Program-made: the position numbers and the translations under genes
Notes under the pieces: model-generated
The model's input: only the letters and a program-made list of their open reading frames with translations
The model's database searches: none
Told to the model about the DNA's origin: nothing
Assembly: GCA_963082875.1 (NCBI GenBank)
Contig: OY720098.1
Span: 1,426,001 to 1,490,000 of the forward strand
Direction: 5' to 3'
Source: Corella eumyota
Lineage: Eukaryota; Chordata; Ascidiacea; Phlebobranchia; Corellidae
Length of the DNA stretch: 64,000 nt
In this document: positions 23,166 to 34,139 of the stretch, in pieces
How the letters are laid out: every line of letters begins with the position of its first letter
How positions within the stretch are numbered: position 1 is the first letter of the stretch

Positions 23166-23474
23166 GGACAATACTAAAGTACGGGATGCGGGATAGTGCG
23201 GGGCCGTATATAAACGTTAACGAAAATTCGCGTAATGCGGGACGGAACGGTATTTTTGTACTTTACTGCGGGATAATTGCGGTGTTTGCCTAAAAGGCTA
23301 AGGGATGATGCGGATTAGCTATAAAGGTCGACGAATGATGCAAAATCAACTATAAAGCACAAGGGAAGATTAGGGTAGGGTATAAAAATTCCGCCCTTTC
23401 TGCATTCAGCGATTTTTTGTTAACGTTTATATATGGCCCCGCACTATCCCGCATCCCGTACTTTAGTATTGTCC
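23166..23474. mobile_element. hAT-like MITE, 309 bp, with perfect 8-bp target duplication
   Basis: The element starts GGACAATACTAAAGTACGGG and ends with the inverted form CCCGTACTTTAGTATTGTCC. The inverted repeats run for about 55 bp with one mismatch (CGTATATAA against CATATATAA). GTTAAAGA is duplicated exactly at 23158-23165 and 23475-23482. An 8-bp duplication with such ends is typical of the hAT superfamily. The element has no coding capacity, so it is a nonautonomous MITE. The nearly perfect arms and intact duplication suggest recent insertion, between kinase copies 3 and 4. Its interior is G+C-richer than the host DNA. Confidence 0.93.
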
Positions 23475-23749
23475 GTTAAAGAGTATATACATGCCTCGTA
23501 TTAGCTATTTGTTAACGTTGAATAACTCATTTCAAACAAATGTAAAGAAAGAAGTTGTGTAAACTTATATTTGTTTATTTACAGCATTAAAATTAGCACA
23601 CAATTAAAACCTCATAATAAATATAATATTTAACTTTAAAAATCACCTCTAAAAAAATAACAATAAAAGTAAAAATTAAAAACATTTGTACAAGTCACGA
23701 TTTAATTAAATAATTTAAAGCAAAATCTATTTTATATTAGCCCTAAAGT

Positions 23750-23850
23750 CAGTAACATGATATTTTACAACACGATTGTGATTAAACAATGGGATTTTGT
23801 TTTAAAACAATGATCACGTGATCTGTTTAATTTTAGAATACAACCAGCAG
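23750..23850 (-). promoter_or_regulatory. Conserved 3'-flank block of kinase copy 4 with CACGTG
   Basis: This is the most diverged version of the downstream block. GTGATTAAACAATGGGATTTTG is followed by GATCACGTGATCTGTTTA, with CACGTG at 23815-23820, 301 bp beyond the stop. It persists although most of the surrounding flank has diverged from the other copies. Confidence 0.45.
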
Positions 23851-24120
23851 ACTACTATTAAGTTGTTAGTAAACGGCATGTTGTAATATTTTCGAGTTAT
23901 TAAAATCTGGTTAGTTAGAATTTTGTTGGAAGAATAAATAAAAAAAGAAGCTACACTTAAGTAAAGGTGCTTATGTTTTAAAAACTATATGTTAAGGTTG
24001 TTCTTTAGTTTATAATTAGTAACATTATTCTTAAAACAGGACCCTCAGCAATAGATTTAAAAGTAAGCCATTTTAACTTAGTTTTAAGTTATAAGCTACA
24101 CAAATTTTGTTAGTTAAAGT

Positions 24121-26621
24121 TTATTTTAATAACATAAGAAGTGAAATTAGTGCTTCCACATTAGGTGCTAAGTGAAGCTTTTTAATTGATTCTTCTAACC
24201 CCCTGATAACATCTCGTTTGGTCTCCTCACTTATATCTTCTGCTTTTTGAAACGAAGCAATGGCGGCCCTTAAATTTTTTTCTGTTTTTACAAGATCACC
24301 TTTAGCCTTCTCTGCATTTGCAAGCATAACATAACACTGACCAAGCACTGCCAACTTTGCAGCATTTTCACCGAAAGTCTCTATGCGGATTTTGATCGCT
24401 GAGCTTAAAGCATCAATGGCCTCATCGTACTCCTTCACGTACACATGGCACCTTCCCAGATAGTACAAGGACAGCGAAAGAACTTGGGCATAAATCTGTT
24501 TTTTACCATTGCCTATAGCCTTAATAGTTGTAAGAAGAGCTTGCAGAAGCGGAATCGCAGTAGATTTTATGCCAGGTTCCAACTTTTGTCTGTGGATAAT
24601 GAAAACTAGATCTTGAATGGCATTTCCTATGCTGATTAAGCTTCTTAACTTTGTGTCAGAATCTAAAATAAGCAGACAGATCTTGAACGCCCCCGCCAGC
24701 AATTGAAGGGACGAATTGTTTTGCAATTTTTGTGTGAGCTTACCAGCAGTTTCTACCAAGCAACAGACAACTTCTTTGCAAAGTTTAGTATCAAAAGTAA
24801 CTTCGGTTAAATATTCACTTAGAGCTTCGCACACTGTGGAAGATTCTTCTAGTTTTCCTTCGTTTAACAAAACACGAACCTGGACCACATCTGTTCTAAC
24901 TTTTTGAACTGAATTTGCTGTAAAATATATAAATTATTAAGCAATGAACTTTGGTCAGCACTTGATTTGAATTGCGACGAATGCTTTTATACAAAATGTA
25001 TCTTTAAAACAACCCAATTACGATTAAAAAAAAATGATTTACCTGGAATTTTGCTAATTACGGTTGCAATGGAGTCCTGTGGTGATAAGCTTGCTTTGAA
25101 TGGTGAAGGATTGGGTTTCACAGTTTGATCTAAATAGCAATGGAAAATAAGTTTAATTTAAATATACGAAGGCCTGGCCTATAAGCTATTTTTTGTCCGG
25201 GTTTAAGGGTTTTTAAAAAATCAAAATCAAAAAACTTTTAGCATACCCCTTGTTACGAAGTCGGGTGGTTTTAGACGCGACAGAGAAATACACTGATTAT
25301 TGTCGATCGTTGGTTGAATTAGTGCCATCTCTTTTAGCGTGTCTGCTACACTAAGCAAAACCGCAAATATGTCCATATTGTTCAACATCTTGCTTAGCTG
25401 ATCTCTGACTTGAACCATGGTAGGGCGTTTTTTATGATTCCCATTCCAGCATTTTTTCATTTCAATCTCTAATGCCTCAATCAATTTGACATCTTCAAGT
25501 CGGCCCTTTTTTTTCAGATCTTTTTTTGAGTCATTTACTTTTTTTGTATCAGGCCTTTTACCTTCCCCAACAGCTTTACGAAATATCATAGAGTCCATGT
25601 TAGCGGGAACGGGATCATCTCGGGTTAAAATCATGTGTAAAATGACACCATAACTATAAACGTCTTGTTGTGGGTGCAACATTACAAAGGGATTTTTTAT
25701 ACGCTCAGGAGCAGTATATGGAAGAGTGTGTTCTGCCACATTTGTTGAAACTTTGTTTGTAGAAAACGTGCTACAGGAAGAGATATCTGCTCCTCCAAAA
25801 TCAGCAATTTTACAATGAAGATCGTTAGTTAAAAGCACATTTTCAGGTTTCATATCTCCATGTGTAAGCCTTTTGGTACTGTTCAAATTATGGAGAAAAG
25901 CAAGACCATCAGCAACTTCAAACGACATTCTTACACGAAGACTGAAATCTAGACTTGCATTTTCAAAAAGCAGAAGGCTTTTCAGACTACCTCCGGGAAG
26001 GTACTCCATGATAATTCCCATGGAATTCGGCCATTTAGTCCAACCATAAATACGAAGAACATTAGCATGGTTGATCTTGTTTAAAGTCTCCAATTCTTTT
26101 TTAATTCTGTCAAAAATAGTTTATTTATATTGGATTTGGGATTTAGAAAATGATATATGGGCATTTGCACAATTTTTAACTTAAAACTATAACCCTATAA
26201 AATTAAACCACGTAAAAAATAGGACTATTGTTTTTTTTAACTCAAGTCTTGTTGTTACACACTACCAATAAAACACTAACACAACCCTTCTTCTTACTTT
26301 TTTTCGGCGTTGTTGGCTAGTACAGAAAAGCATTTAATGGCAACTGAGCCTAGGACATTATGAAAAGCGAGTCTAACCATTCCATATGATCCACTTCCAA
26401 GATTTCCTGTGTCTTCATCAACCACACATTGTAACTCATCTGCTGGGTATAGTCTTACCTAAAAATTGTAGCAAATGTTGTTTGGTAAAAACTTATTTAC
26501 ACTTTAGCACATCTTATTTTTATGTATCAAAATGTTAATCTTTCTTATACATATGTTCTGGGTTATTGCGATTTCTTAAATAAAACCTATTAAGTTAGGG
26601 TCTTACCTCTTTAGTTTCCAT
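24121..26621 (-). CDS. Kinase-linker-TPR protein, copy 4 (most diverged)
   Basis: Five coding exons: 26607-26621 (METKE), 26298-26458, 25247-26106, 25043-25129 and 24121-24917, giving about 639 residues in frame. The kinase exon is 860 nt, two codons shorter than in the other copies, and the TPR exon is six nt longer. Motifs are GSGSYG (Tyr in the loop), VAIK, HGDMKPEN and DFGGAD, all compatible with catalysis. The single linker exon encodes DQTVKPNPSPFKAS.... The TPR exon has LGRCHVYVKEYDEAID and the family C-terminus MEALI-LLMLL in slightly altered form. This copy heads the array in the direction of transcription and is the most divergent, so it may be the oldest member or have a distinct role. 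Confidence 0.83.
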
Positions 26622-27481
26622 TGCTGCAGAATTGTTTTAATTTAAAGCTGTTAATAATGTGCTTTAGTTAAATAATTTAAAAAAAATCTGCAAATCCCAA
26701 TTTCGTTAAAAATATCCAAGTTTTAAAAAACATCTTACTAAACAGAATTGCGGGAGGTACGTATCACATCCCCATATTTTTGTTTTGCACTTTTTGACCT
26801 AACTACGTCAAGAATTTATGTCCTTACAGTCAAGTTTTTTGTTTTTGTAATTAATAGCACCTAGCCTTTTCTCCACTTCAGACCCCAGCTATCTTTTGAA
26901 ATCAACATTGTTAAAAACCTTTTGTTGTTGATTTAAAATTAGTTAACGTTGTGCTTGTTTTTAATTCTTTGTCTTAGCAATATGAATGTCAACTGTATGC
27001 CCTTCTCAGATTCCTTGTAATTCTGAATGACCCCCACAAACAGTATATCAAATATATTTTGTGATTAACATACAAGAAATTCTTTATCGATATCAATAAA
27101 TCGAAAAACTGACATAAATACAAATATTCATACAATATTAAACTTTTATTGTGCATTTAATATTATTTTATTTTAATTATCAAATGCCAATATGTTATCT
27201 TTAACAACTACAATCACTACATTACTTAAATTAATTATGGAACAAATTTCATTAAACCAAAATTTAAATAAATATGAAACTAAATATTAATCTGTATTTT
27301 AATATATTAAATTTGTTTGTTTGATTTTCTAAAAATATAGATTTAATTTTAAATTTGTATTAAAAAATAATTTTTATTAATGGTAAAAATAGAATTAGTT
27401 ACATGCTAAAACAATGAAGTAAAAATTCGTTATTTGTACTTATAAATATTGCAATTATTATTTTATTAACATAGCAGAATA
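26622..27481. other. Spacer between kinase copy 4 and OTUD5
   Basis: This is 860 bp of AT-rich DNA that must hold the promoter of kinase copy 4 and the 3' end of OTUD5, since both genes run on the minus strand. I see no repeat, RNA gene or further exon. Confidence 0.5.
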
Positions 27482-30400
27482 CTAGTTGTTTGAAGTATAT
27501 TTACTGCAAGTAGCAGCAGTTGAATCCCTTCCAGGTCTGGTAAGTTCCTCGTAATATTCACGTTGAGATTGAGCCATAATTTGGGCGAGGATTACACTTT
27601 CATCAGCTTCATCAACCCAGTCACTTAAACCTTAATTTAATTGTGAAAAAGTTTAAAAAATTAAGCCAAGCTTGAAGGGTAAAATACAGAAACCCGGAGT
27701 TTTGTAACAGACAACATGTAAAATTATACTTAAACCTAAATTGATTTAGGATTTTAGGTCTTGTTTAAAATTCAAAATCAAGTTATTTTACTGAAAAAAA
27801 AAATTGTTTTCTTATGTTATTTGATCAGCTATATAGGTGAACAATAATTTAATGTAAGAAAATGAGAAGGCTCTTAAAAAGAAATGGTTTAACTCGATAT
27901 ATTTTAATAAAATAAGAAAAGTACCTGTGTTAACAAGTGATTGGTTCGGTTGAATATTAGAAGTTGATTGGCTTGCTTCTGAAACTTTCTTTTCAACTTT
28001 AGCTTCCTAAAATTGTGATAAAAAATGAATTTGATACTACACTTCATAGCATGGTGGGCCAAAGATGATTATTTTATTTAAAGTGATAACTGTTAAACCT
28101 TGCTTGGAAATTAAATTCTTTAGTTGTAAAATTCATGCATTAAAAATAGGTAAATGTTTGTAATTGTACCTGTTGTTGTTGTTGTTGTTGTTGTTTGCAG
28201 TTAGTTGATAGATTTGTTGAAGTAGATTCATTAGAAGAACAAGTTGCTTTCTTTGATGTTGTTTCTTCTGATTGGGACTAAAAAATAAACAATTTTGAAT
28301 ATAAATGTTCAAACTATTTTTATTGATGTAGAGGGTGGGTAGGCTTGTTTTATCAGTAAACACCAGGCTCTAAGGCGAACAATGCCTTATTGGTGCAACG
28401 TGAAACTAAAATCTTTCGGGTTGGTAATCCGATACCATGACCAGTATACTTCACTACCGCACTATCATTTGTTTAATCCAAAGCTTTTATGTAAAAAGCA
28501 AACCTCTAGCACCAACTGGCGGATAAACTGGTGGTAAAAATAATATTAAAAAGGGTCAATTATTGTACAGTTTGAATTTTACCTTTTTCAGTCTAAGATT
28601 AGAAAGTTCTATCATACCAAAAGCTATTGACATTGGAATGGTAATATGATTTTAAAATATACTTAATATTTGACTTAAACAAATTGTATTGCCTTCTTAT
28701 ATAAACCCTTTCAAAAATCTGAAACTTACAGAATGAGCAGAGTTAGCTTGTTGCTGGAGAACATAATCCCTAAAAGACTTCTGAGCAACTTCTCGCAACA
28801 TCTCATCTTCTGTATTCTCCCAATCCGCAGCTTGTAACTTATCCACCAACATTTGTTGTTCCAACAACTCTAACTCTGAAGCTCTTTCAGCTGTTTGTAA
28901 CATCATGCGATCTGCCAACTATATACAGTGATAAATCATAACATTAACTTTCAAAACAGTGTTTATGGTTTCCTAAAATAGCACAAAGTTTTCAGAAAGA
29001 AAAAATAGTATAAAGAATAGTAGTAGCACACTGTTTTATTTTTGCAATATATATACATGTTGTTTTTAATTTACCCAAAAAAATATACAATTTAGCATCA
29101 ATTATATTTATATTTAACTCTTAAGTGTAACAAAAAAAATAAAAATATATTACTGACCCCTGGTCTGAAGGAAGGTAACCCAAGTCCTACACCCACACTT
29201 GCTTTGTAAGGATTGATGACAGCGTTATAATGCGAATTTTGATGGTAACTTACTCTGATTGGGTCGTTGTCAGTTATATGAGATGACTGGAAGGTGTTGA
29301 TGGGTTCTAAATTAAACCAATATTTTGTTTATAAATAGAGTTCCCTATATAATAAAAATAAACGGTTGCCTGTAGTCTGCAGGTAAGTTATTGCAAGCAA
29401 AGTTCATTTAGAGTTGATAAAAATAACTAAATATAATTAATAAAAAAGTATTTATTATTAACATTTTACAACAAAGAAAATTTTGTTATAATGTGTACAA
29501 GAGCAATTATTTTATGTTTTTCCTATTTATTTAAACAAACAGGCATTTATTATTTGTAATTACACTGAAATAATCATAACATTTATGTCATTAAAGCATC
29601 ATATTATGTTTATTCGACTACTTTAATTATAATAATCAGCACTTTTATGATGTGAATATCACAAACAAAAAAATGACAAAATTTAAAAAAATAAAACCCA
29701 CATATAAACATATACCTGTGCTGTACTGATATACTTCAAAACTCCTGTTATACATTTCTGCCATAGCTTGCATTTCTAAATGATTTCCAAATGTACTTGG
29801 AAGTCGTTTTCTCGAGATGTAAGTCACGAAATCTTCAGTAATGTAGTTCGAGAAAAAATCTGAATTCTTCGTCTAAAAATGTACAAAAAATAGTCAAAAT
29901 ATTATTAAAAATAAAATTAACCAAAAACTTATAGACCCATAGATAAGTATTAATAATTTGACATAAAATAAATTTAAAGTAAAGTTAAGTAACAAACCAT
30001 ATAATCCATACAATTTCTTCGAACTTCATCGTGCATATTTTGATCCCCGTAAACTTGTTCAGCTTAAAAACATCAAAAATATTTTACAATTTGTTTTATA
30101 TTTAATCCTATTTATTGGTAGCTTAACATATTTAACTAATGTTTTAAGATTTTTATTAGAAGCTTACAAAAAACAGGCTGTTACACTACCAAATTATGAT
30201 TAATTAAAAACAAATCTTTTGAGCATTAGCAAGTAACTAACATTATAAACCTACCAACAGCTCGAAACAAACAAGCTCCGTCCTCGCCCATTTCTTTAAC
30301 ATGAAAACCTCGAACTTCTTTCAAAGCTTGCGCAAACTTTTGTTCCAACTAACAACAAAAAATGTTTTTGGTAAATTATAAGCCCTCAAGTTAAGTTTTA

Positions 30401-31565
30401 CAAAAAACATTAAAAAATTATTAAAAAAATGTAGCTTTTTAAAGTTTGATTAAATAGAACTAATTTATCTTAACGTTTACCTCTTTAAAGTTGACTCCTT
30501 GATTAAGTTGCCTTAACCGTGACGGATCATGTTCATCATCTGAATTATGTCCTTCCTCGTCAATTCTTGCTCTCTGGCGCCTTCTACTACCTCCTCTACC
30601 ACCAGCAGAGGGAGCTATTGCTTGTGGCGATATGGGCCTCCGCTCGTCAATGTTAGCTCTACGCTGCACCGTGTGGTGAGCTCCAGCGGAACTGTAACTA
30701 CAACTGGCCGAGTTACTTGTAGTTTCAATTGCTGTAGTCCGTGTCGGTTTACCTCTTACATAAGGTTGAGAATGTGGAGATAAACGACCGTGTCTGCGTT
30801 TCACCACAAGAGGTGTAGTTCTCTCGGTGGCTATAGAAATCGTTTCAGAATGTTTCGAAGTTTCTGGAATTTTAGAAACATTTGAATCTTGCGCAGCTGT
30901 TGATTCTAAATCCAACGTGATAACTTTGTTTTCATAATTTGAAGTTGTTACAGGGATTTCAGGTGCAGTTGTTGACGAAGGAACAAAATCCGATTGATGT
31001 CGATTTCTTGAAGTTCTATGTCTTTCTTCGCTTGTGTTTTGATGAGTTGTGGTTCTAATTGGAGCTCGTACTCTTGAGCTATGTGCGTCTGTGCTCTAAT
31101 TTAAAAAATTAAGATATTAAAGTTGAATTTTTAACAGGTATTTACAAACTATGGCTTTTATTGCCAAATCGTTTATTTTTTATATTAATTCTCGATGTAA
31201 AAAGGTCAACTTTACCACCTAAATATAAAGTAACATCAGTTACCCCAACCTAGTCTTAAATTGCCTTCAGCAGTTTGTGATATTATAGATTATTATTGCT
31301 CAATATTTAAACTGCTGGTTAAGTAAAGGCTGGGCAAATGTTCATGATTTATATCGTCCTATACGAGGGCACTACAGCATGAGAGCAGTGGGGTTCAAAT
31401 TTATTCAAATAGTTTTAAACCTAAATTATTACACACTCATTCATAAACTTTAAAATACTTTCAAAAAAAACTAACAGCATGATGTGCTGATGAATGATGT
31501 TCATGATTGGTTTGTTCCTTTGTCGGTTTCTCCTTTCCAGTTTTCTTTTTTGGTAAGATTGTCAT
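27482..31565 (-). CDS. OTUD5: OTU domain deubiquitinase OTUD5 (DUBA)
   Basis: Ten coding exons: 31476-31565, 30481-31095, 30255-30348, 29998-30062, 29716-29872, 29158-29306, 28730-28918, 28170-28277, 27925-28006 and 27482-27630. They give about 565 residues, close to the 571 of human OTUD5. The N-terminal 235 residues are disordered, Ser/Thr- and Arg-rich. GHNSDDEH near residue 215 matches the NSEDEY context around the activating phospho-serine (Ser177) of human OTUD5. The OTU core has [11 protein letters not shown] (Asp258, Cys261), [27 protein letters not shown] and [10 protein letters not shown] (catalytic His366). [11 protein letters not shown] follows, then an EQQML-DK--A-DWE helix, a seven-Gln run and a C-terminal UIM-like [19 protein letters not shown]. 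In vertebrates the enzyme removes ubiquitin chains, restrains type I interferon signalling through TRAF3 and acts in chromatin and developmental control. Confidence 0.95.
28345..28460 (-). repeat. SINE-2 copy in an OTUD5 intron
   Basis: GTAAACACCAGGCTCTAAGG, then GGTGCAACGTGAAACTAAAATC and a head GATACCATGACCAGTATAC, match the tRNA-derived SINE-2 family read on the minus strand. The B-box region is degraded. The copy lies between OTUD5 coding exons 7 and 8 in the same orientation as the gene. Confidence 0.7.
31225..31410 (-). repeat. tRNA-derived SINE-1 copy, minus strand
   Basis: AAGTAACATCAGTTACCCC, AGTCTTAAATTGCCTTCAGCAG and GGGCACTACAGCATGAGAGC are the reverse of segments in the plus-strand SINE-1 at 35.25-35.47 kb, in the same order. 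The tRNA-like head (GAACCCCACTGC on the minus strand) is at the right. The copy sits in the first intron of OTUD5. Confidence 0.75.
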
Positions 31566-34139
31566 TTTTGGCCAAATTTAAAAGGTTTTAACTATTTCTA
31601 TAAATTATAAACAAACACTATCACAATTTAGGCTAAAATCTGGTTAATAACTTTGTATTAACATTCTAAACGATTGTATAGTACCATAAACAATTGAGTA
31701 GCTAGTTGTAACAATTTAAGTCAGTTTTATGAGCTTAATGTTTATGTCAAACTTTTAACTGTTAAACTCATTAAGGAATATAATAGTCGGAACGTAACGT
31801 TGCTTGCCTGGTAACACTAAAATGATGTCACATCCTACCATCTTGTTATAACTTCTTTTAATTTATTGTTAAAATATGTTAATAATAATTAAAACAGGGT
31901 AATAATAATATGCGAAACATTTTTTTAGATTTGTTTTTACAAGAAAAATCTACTTGTCAGTTTTTATGCGATCTAACCAACATAGGTTTAACAAAATTGA
32001 TAAAATTGAACGACTGTTATCGTTAGTTCATTTTATTTAAACTACATTGTATAACAAAATAAAGAATAAATAGTTTTATAATTATAAGTCCATCTTTTAT
32101 TTTTAACTGCCTACTGACCTTTGTCAGTGACGTCATTATATACACAATAAGTCTTTGTGACGGTTGAATGGGTTTTCTGTTTGTTTTCATCGTCACACTT
32201 CGAAAGTTTTTGAGAAAAACAGAATTTTTTTGGGTGACCGTATAAAAATATTTAGTTAATTATTTTTGTCATAAATTGTCAAGTAATATTTAAAATTAAA
32301 TATTAATTTAAGATTAAATATAAATCAACTTATCTACCTATGGTTTTAATAAGAAAAATGCGAAACAAACTAGACAGTTTAGGCTAAGAAAAAATTTTCA
32401 TTTTATGTTTTTACACTAGTTAAGTTATAATAACGATTTTTATAAAATGCTTTATTGTAAAGGGATGCTTAAAAAAGAAAACTGGATTTTTTGTCATCTT
32501 TACTTTAGTCTAACCATTCGAATTACCGGCATTTGCTTGCTACACAAAAAAGCCTGAATTCGTAAGTAGGCCCGTGTTGTTCTGAAAAACTCGCTCCAAA
32601 GCAATTTTCCAGACAACTTTATCTGGCTTAAATGCGTTCAATGATATTCTTATAACGTAGGCTAGCTTTCTCTCTGGGCCAGATGCGCAAAAAGTGTGTA
32701 AAAATAAAACTTCTGCTTTTGGCAATTAAATCAAAAAAGCATCTTTTTCTACCAAGCCAACGTTAAGGCGTTTATGTCTAGCAAAGCGCAGCCTTAGTTA
32801 AGCTAGGTTTGAATTGTTAATTTATTTTCTTTTTATGTAACCTTATTTCTACTTTAAATTAACTGTAACTTGTTTATTTTTTGTTTAAATGTTTTACATA
32901 GTGCAGTGAAAAGACAAAACTAATAAATTGGAATTAAAATAACTTTAATTTTTCAACAATGGCGAATGAAAATCAAATATCTACAATCTTTAACAAGTCA
33001 AATCAAGATGTTGCTGGCAAGAATTTTCTAGAAGCTCATTCCTTAAAGAAAATCAACTTTTATTCAAAGTTCTTCATTCCTTTCACGATTGGAAGATCTA
33101 AAAAAGTAAATAGATTTTATTTTTTAAGTACATTATATAATTAAGCGTTTATTTTACTGTTTAAATGGCCTCTTAAATATAAAGGCAACTGCAAAATACA
33201 TAGGCTTGTGGTTGTGTTAAAGTTGCATAAAAAACGTTAAATAGCGTATCACTTTGGACATAATAACTTTTATATGCAGTACCACTAATTAACTATCTAA
33301 TACTGACTTACTGGTGATGCTAGTTACTTAATATTAAGTAAATGAAACAAAGTTTGTGACCTTAGACTTAGTATAGTGACGTACAAACGTAACTGTTTAA
33401 TAAAAAAACTAGAGTAAGGAAAACTTAATAATTTAAAACGATGCTGTTTCGTAAAATTATGTTTTTAGAAAATTTTATTTAAAAATTTTTAGGATGTGTA
33501 AATTAGTCAGTTTTGGGTATGAAGTCTTAGTATAAGGTGCTCTTTATTAGTTAATATTCTAGGTACTAATTTTTTAATCGGTCTCAAAATTTACTTTTTT
33601 TTAAGACATTTTTAACTGTTATAAATAAGTCAGTTAATATACTTTTGTATGTTGGTGCCTTGTATTAACCATAGATTAGTATAGGTAAAATGGTACAGGA
33701 TATATAAATTTTACACTTGGCCGTTATAAAGGCGTTAATGTAGCTTTTAATGTTTGTGGTTATTGGAACAAATGTGTTTCCAACTAACCAGCTGTATGTA
33801 TACCCTAGGGAGATGTAAAAGTTAAAAACATGGCAGCGTTAGTAGCAAGGACTTCTTAAATATATTATACATAGGTGTAATTAAAACCTCAAATTTTGAT
33901 TTTTTACCCCTAATTATTGTTTTAATTTCTTAAATATTTACTTATGTTAGTGCTAAATTATATTAAACCTGATATATTGACTAAAACAATTGGTTTTATT
34001 GAGTTATAGATGGCTTATACTTAATTGAATTAGTTATTTTTAAAAGGATGTACCTTTAAAGACTTACTCAATGATTAATGCTTATTGGTTCGGCTTGAAA
34101 AGTAAATAATTTAAATAAATCTTACCAACGACTATGCCG
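31566..34139. other. OTUD5-STAC intergenic region
   Basis: This region holds the OTUD5 promoter side and the STAC 3' end. It is AT-rich. A TGACGTCA palindrome is near 32128, and a G+C-richer patch lies at about 32520-32800. Apart from one weak candidate first exon at 32959 on the plus strand, I see no gene. Confidence 0.5.
32959..33107 (+). other. Weak candidate first exon of an unknown plus-strand gene
   Basis: An ATG in context CAACAATGGCG opens about 49 codons of mixed composition (MANENQISTIFNKSNQD...), ending at a plausible donor AAAAAA-GTAAAT. The frame looks less low-complexity than the surrounding DNA. I could not find a second exon before the STAC gene and recognise no domain. It may be a chance frame. 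Confidence 0.2.

Noticed and set aside
32540-32725. 61-codon minus-strand frame between OTUD5 and STAC
   Set aside because: No recognisable motif and no flanking splice structure. It is open only because the local G+C is higher.
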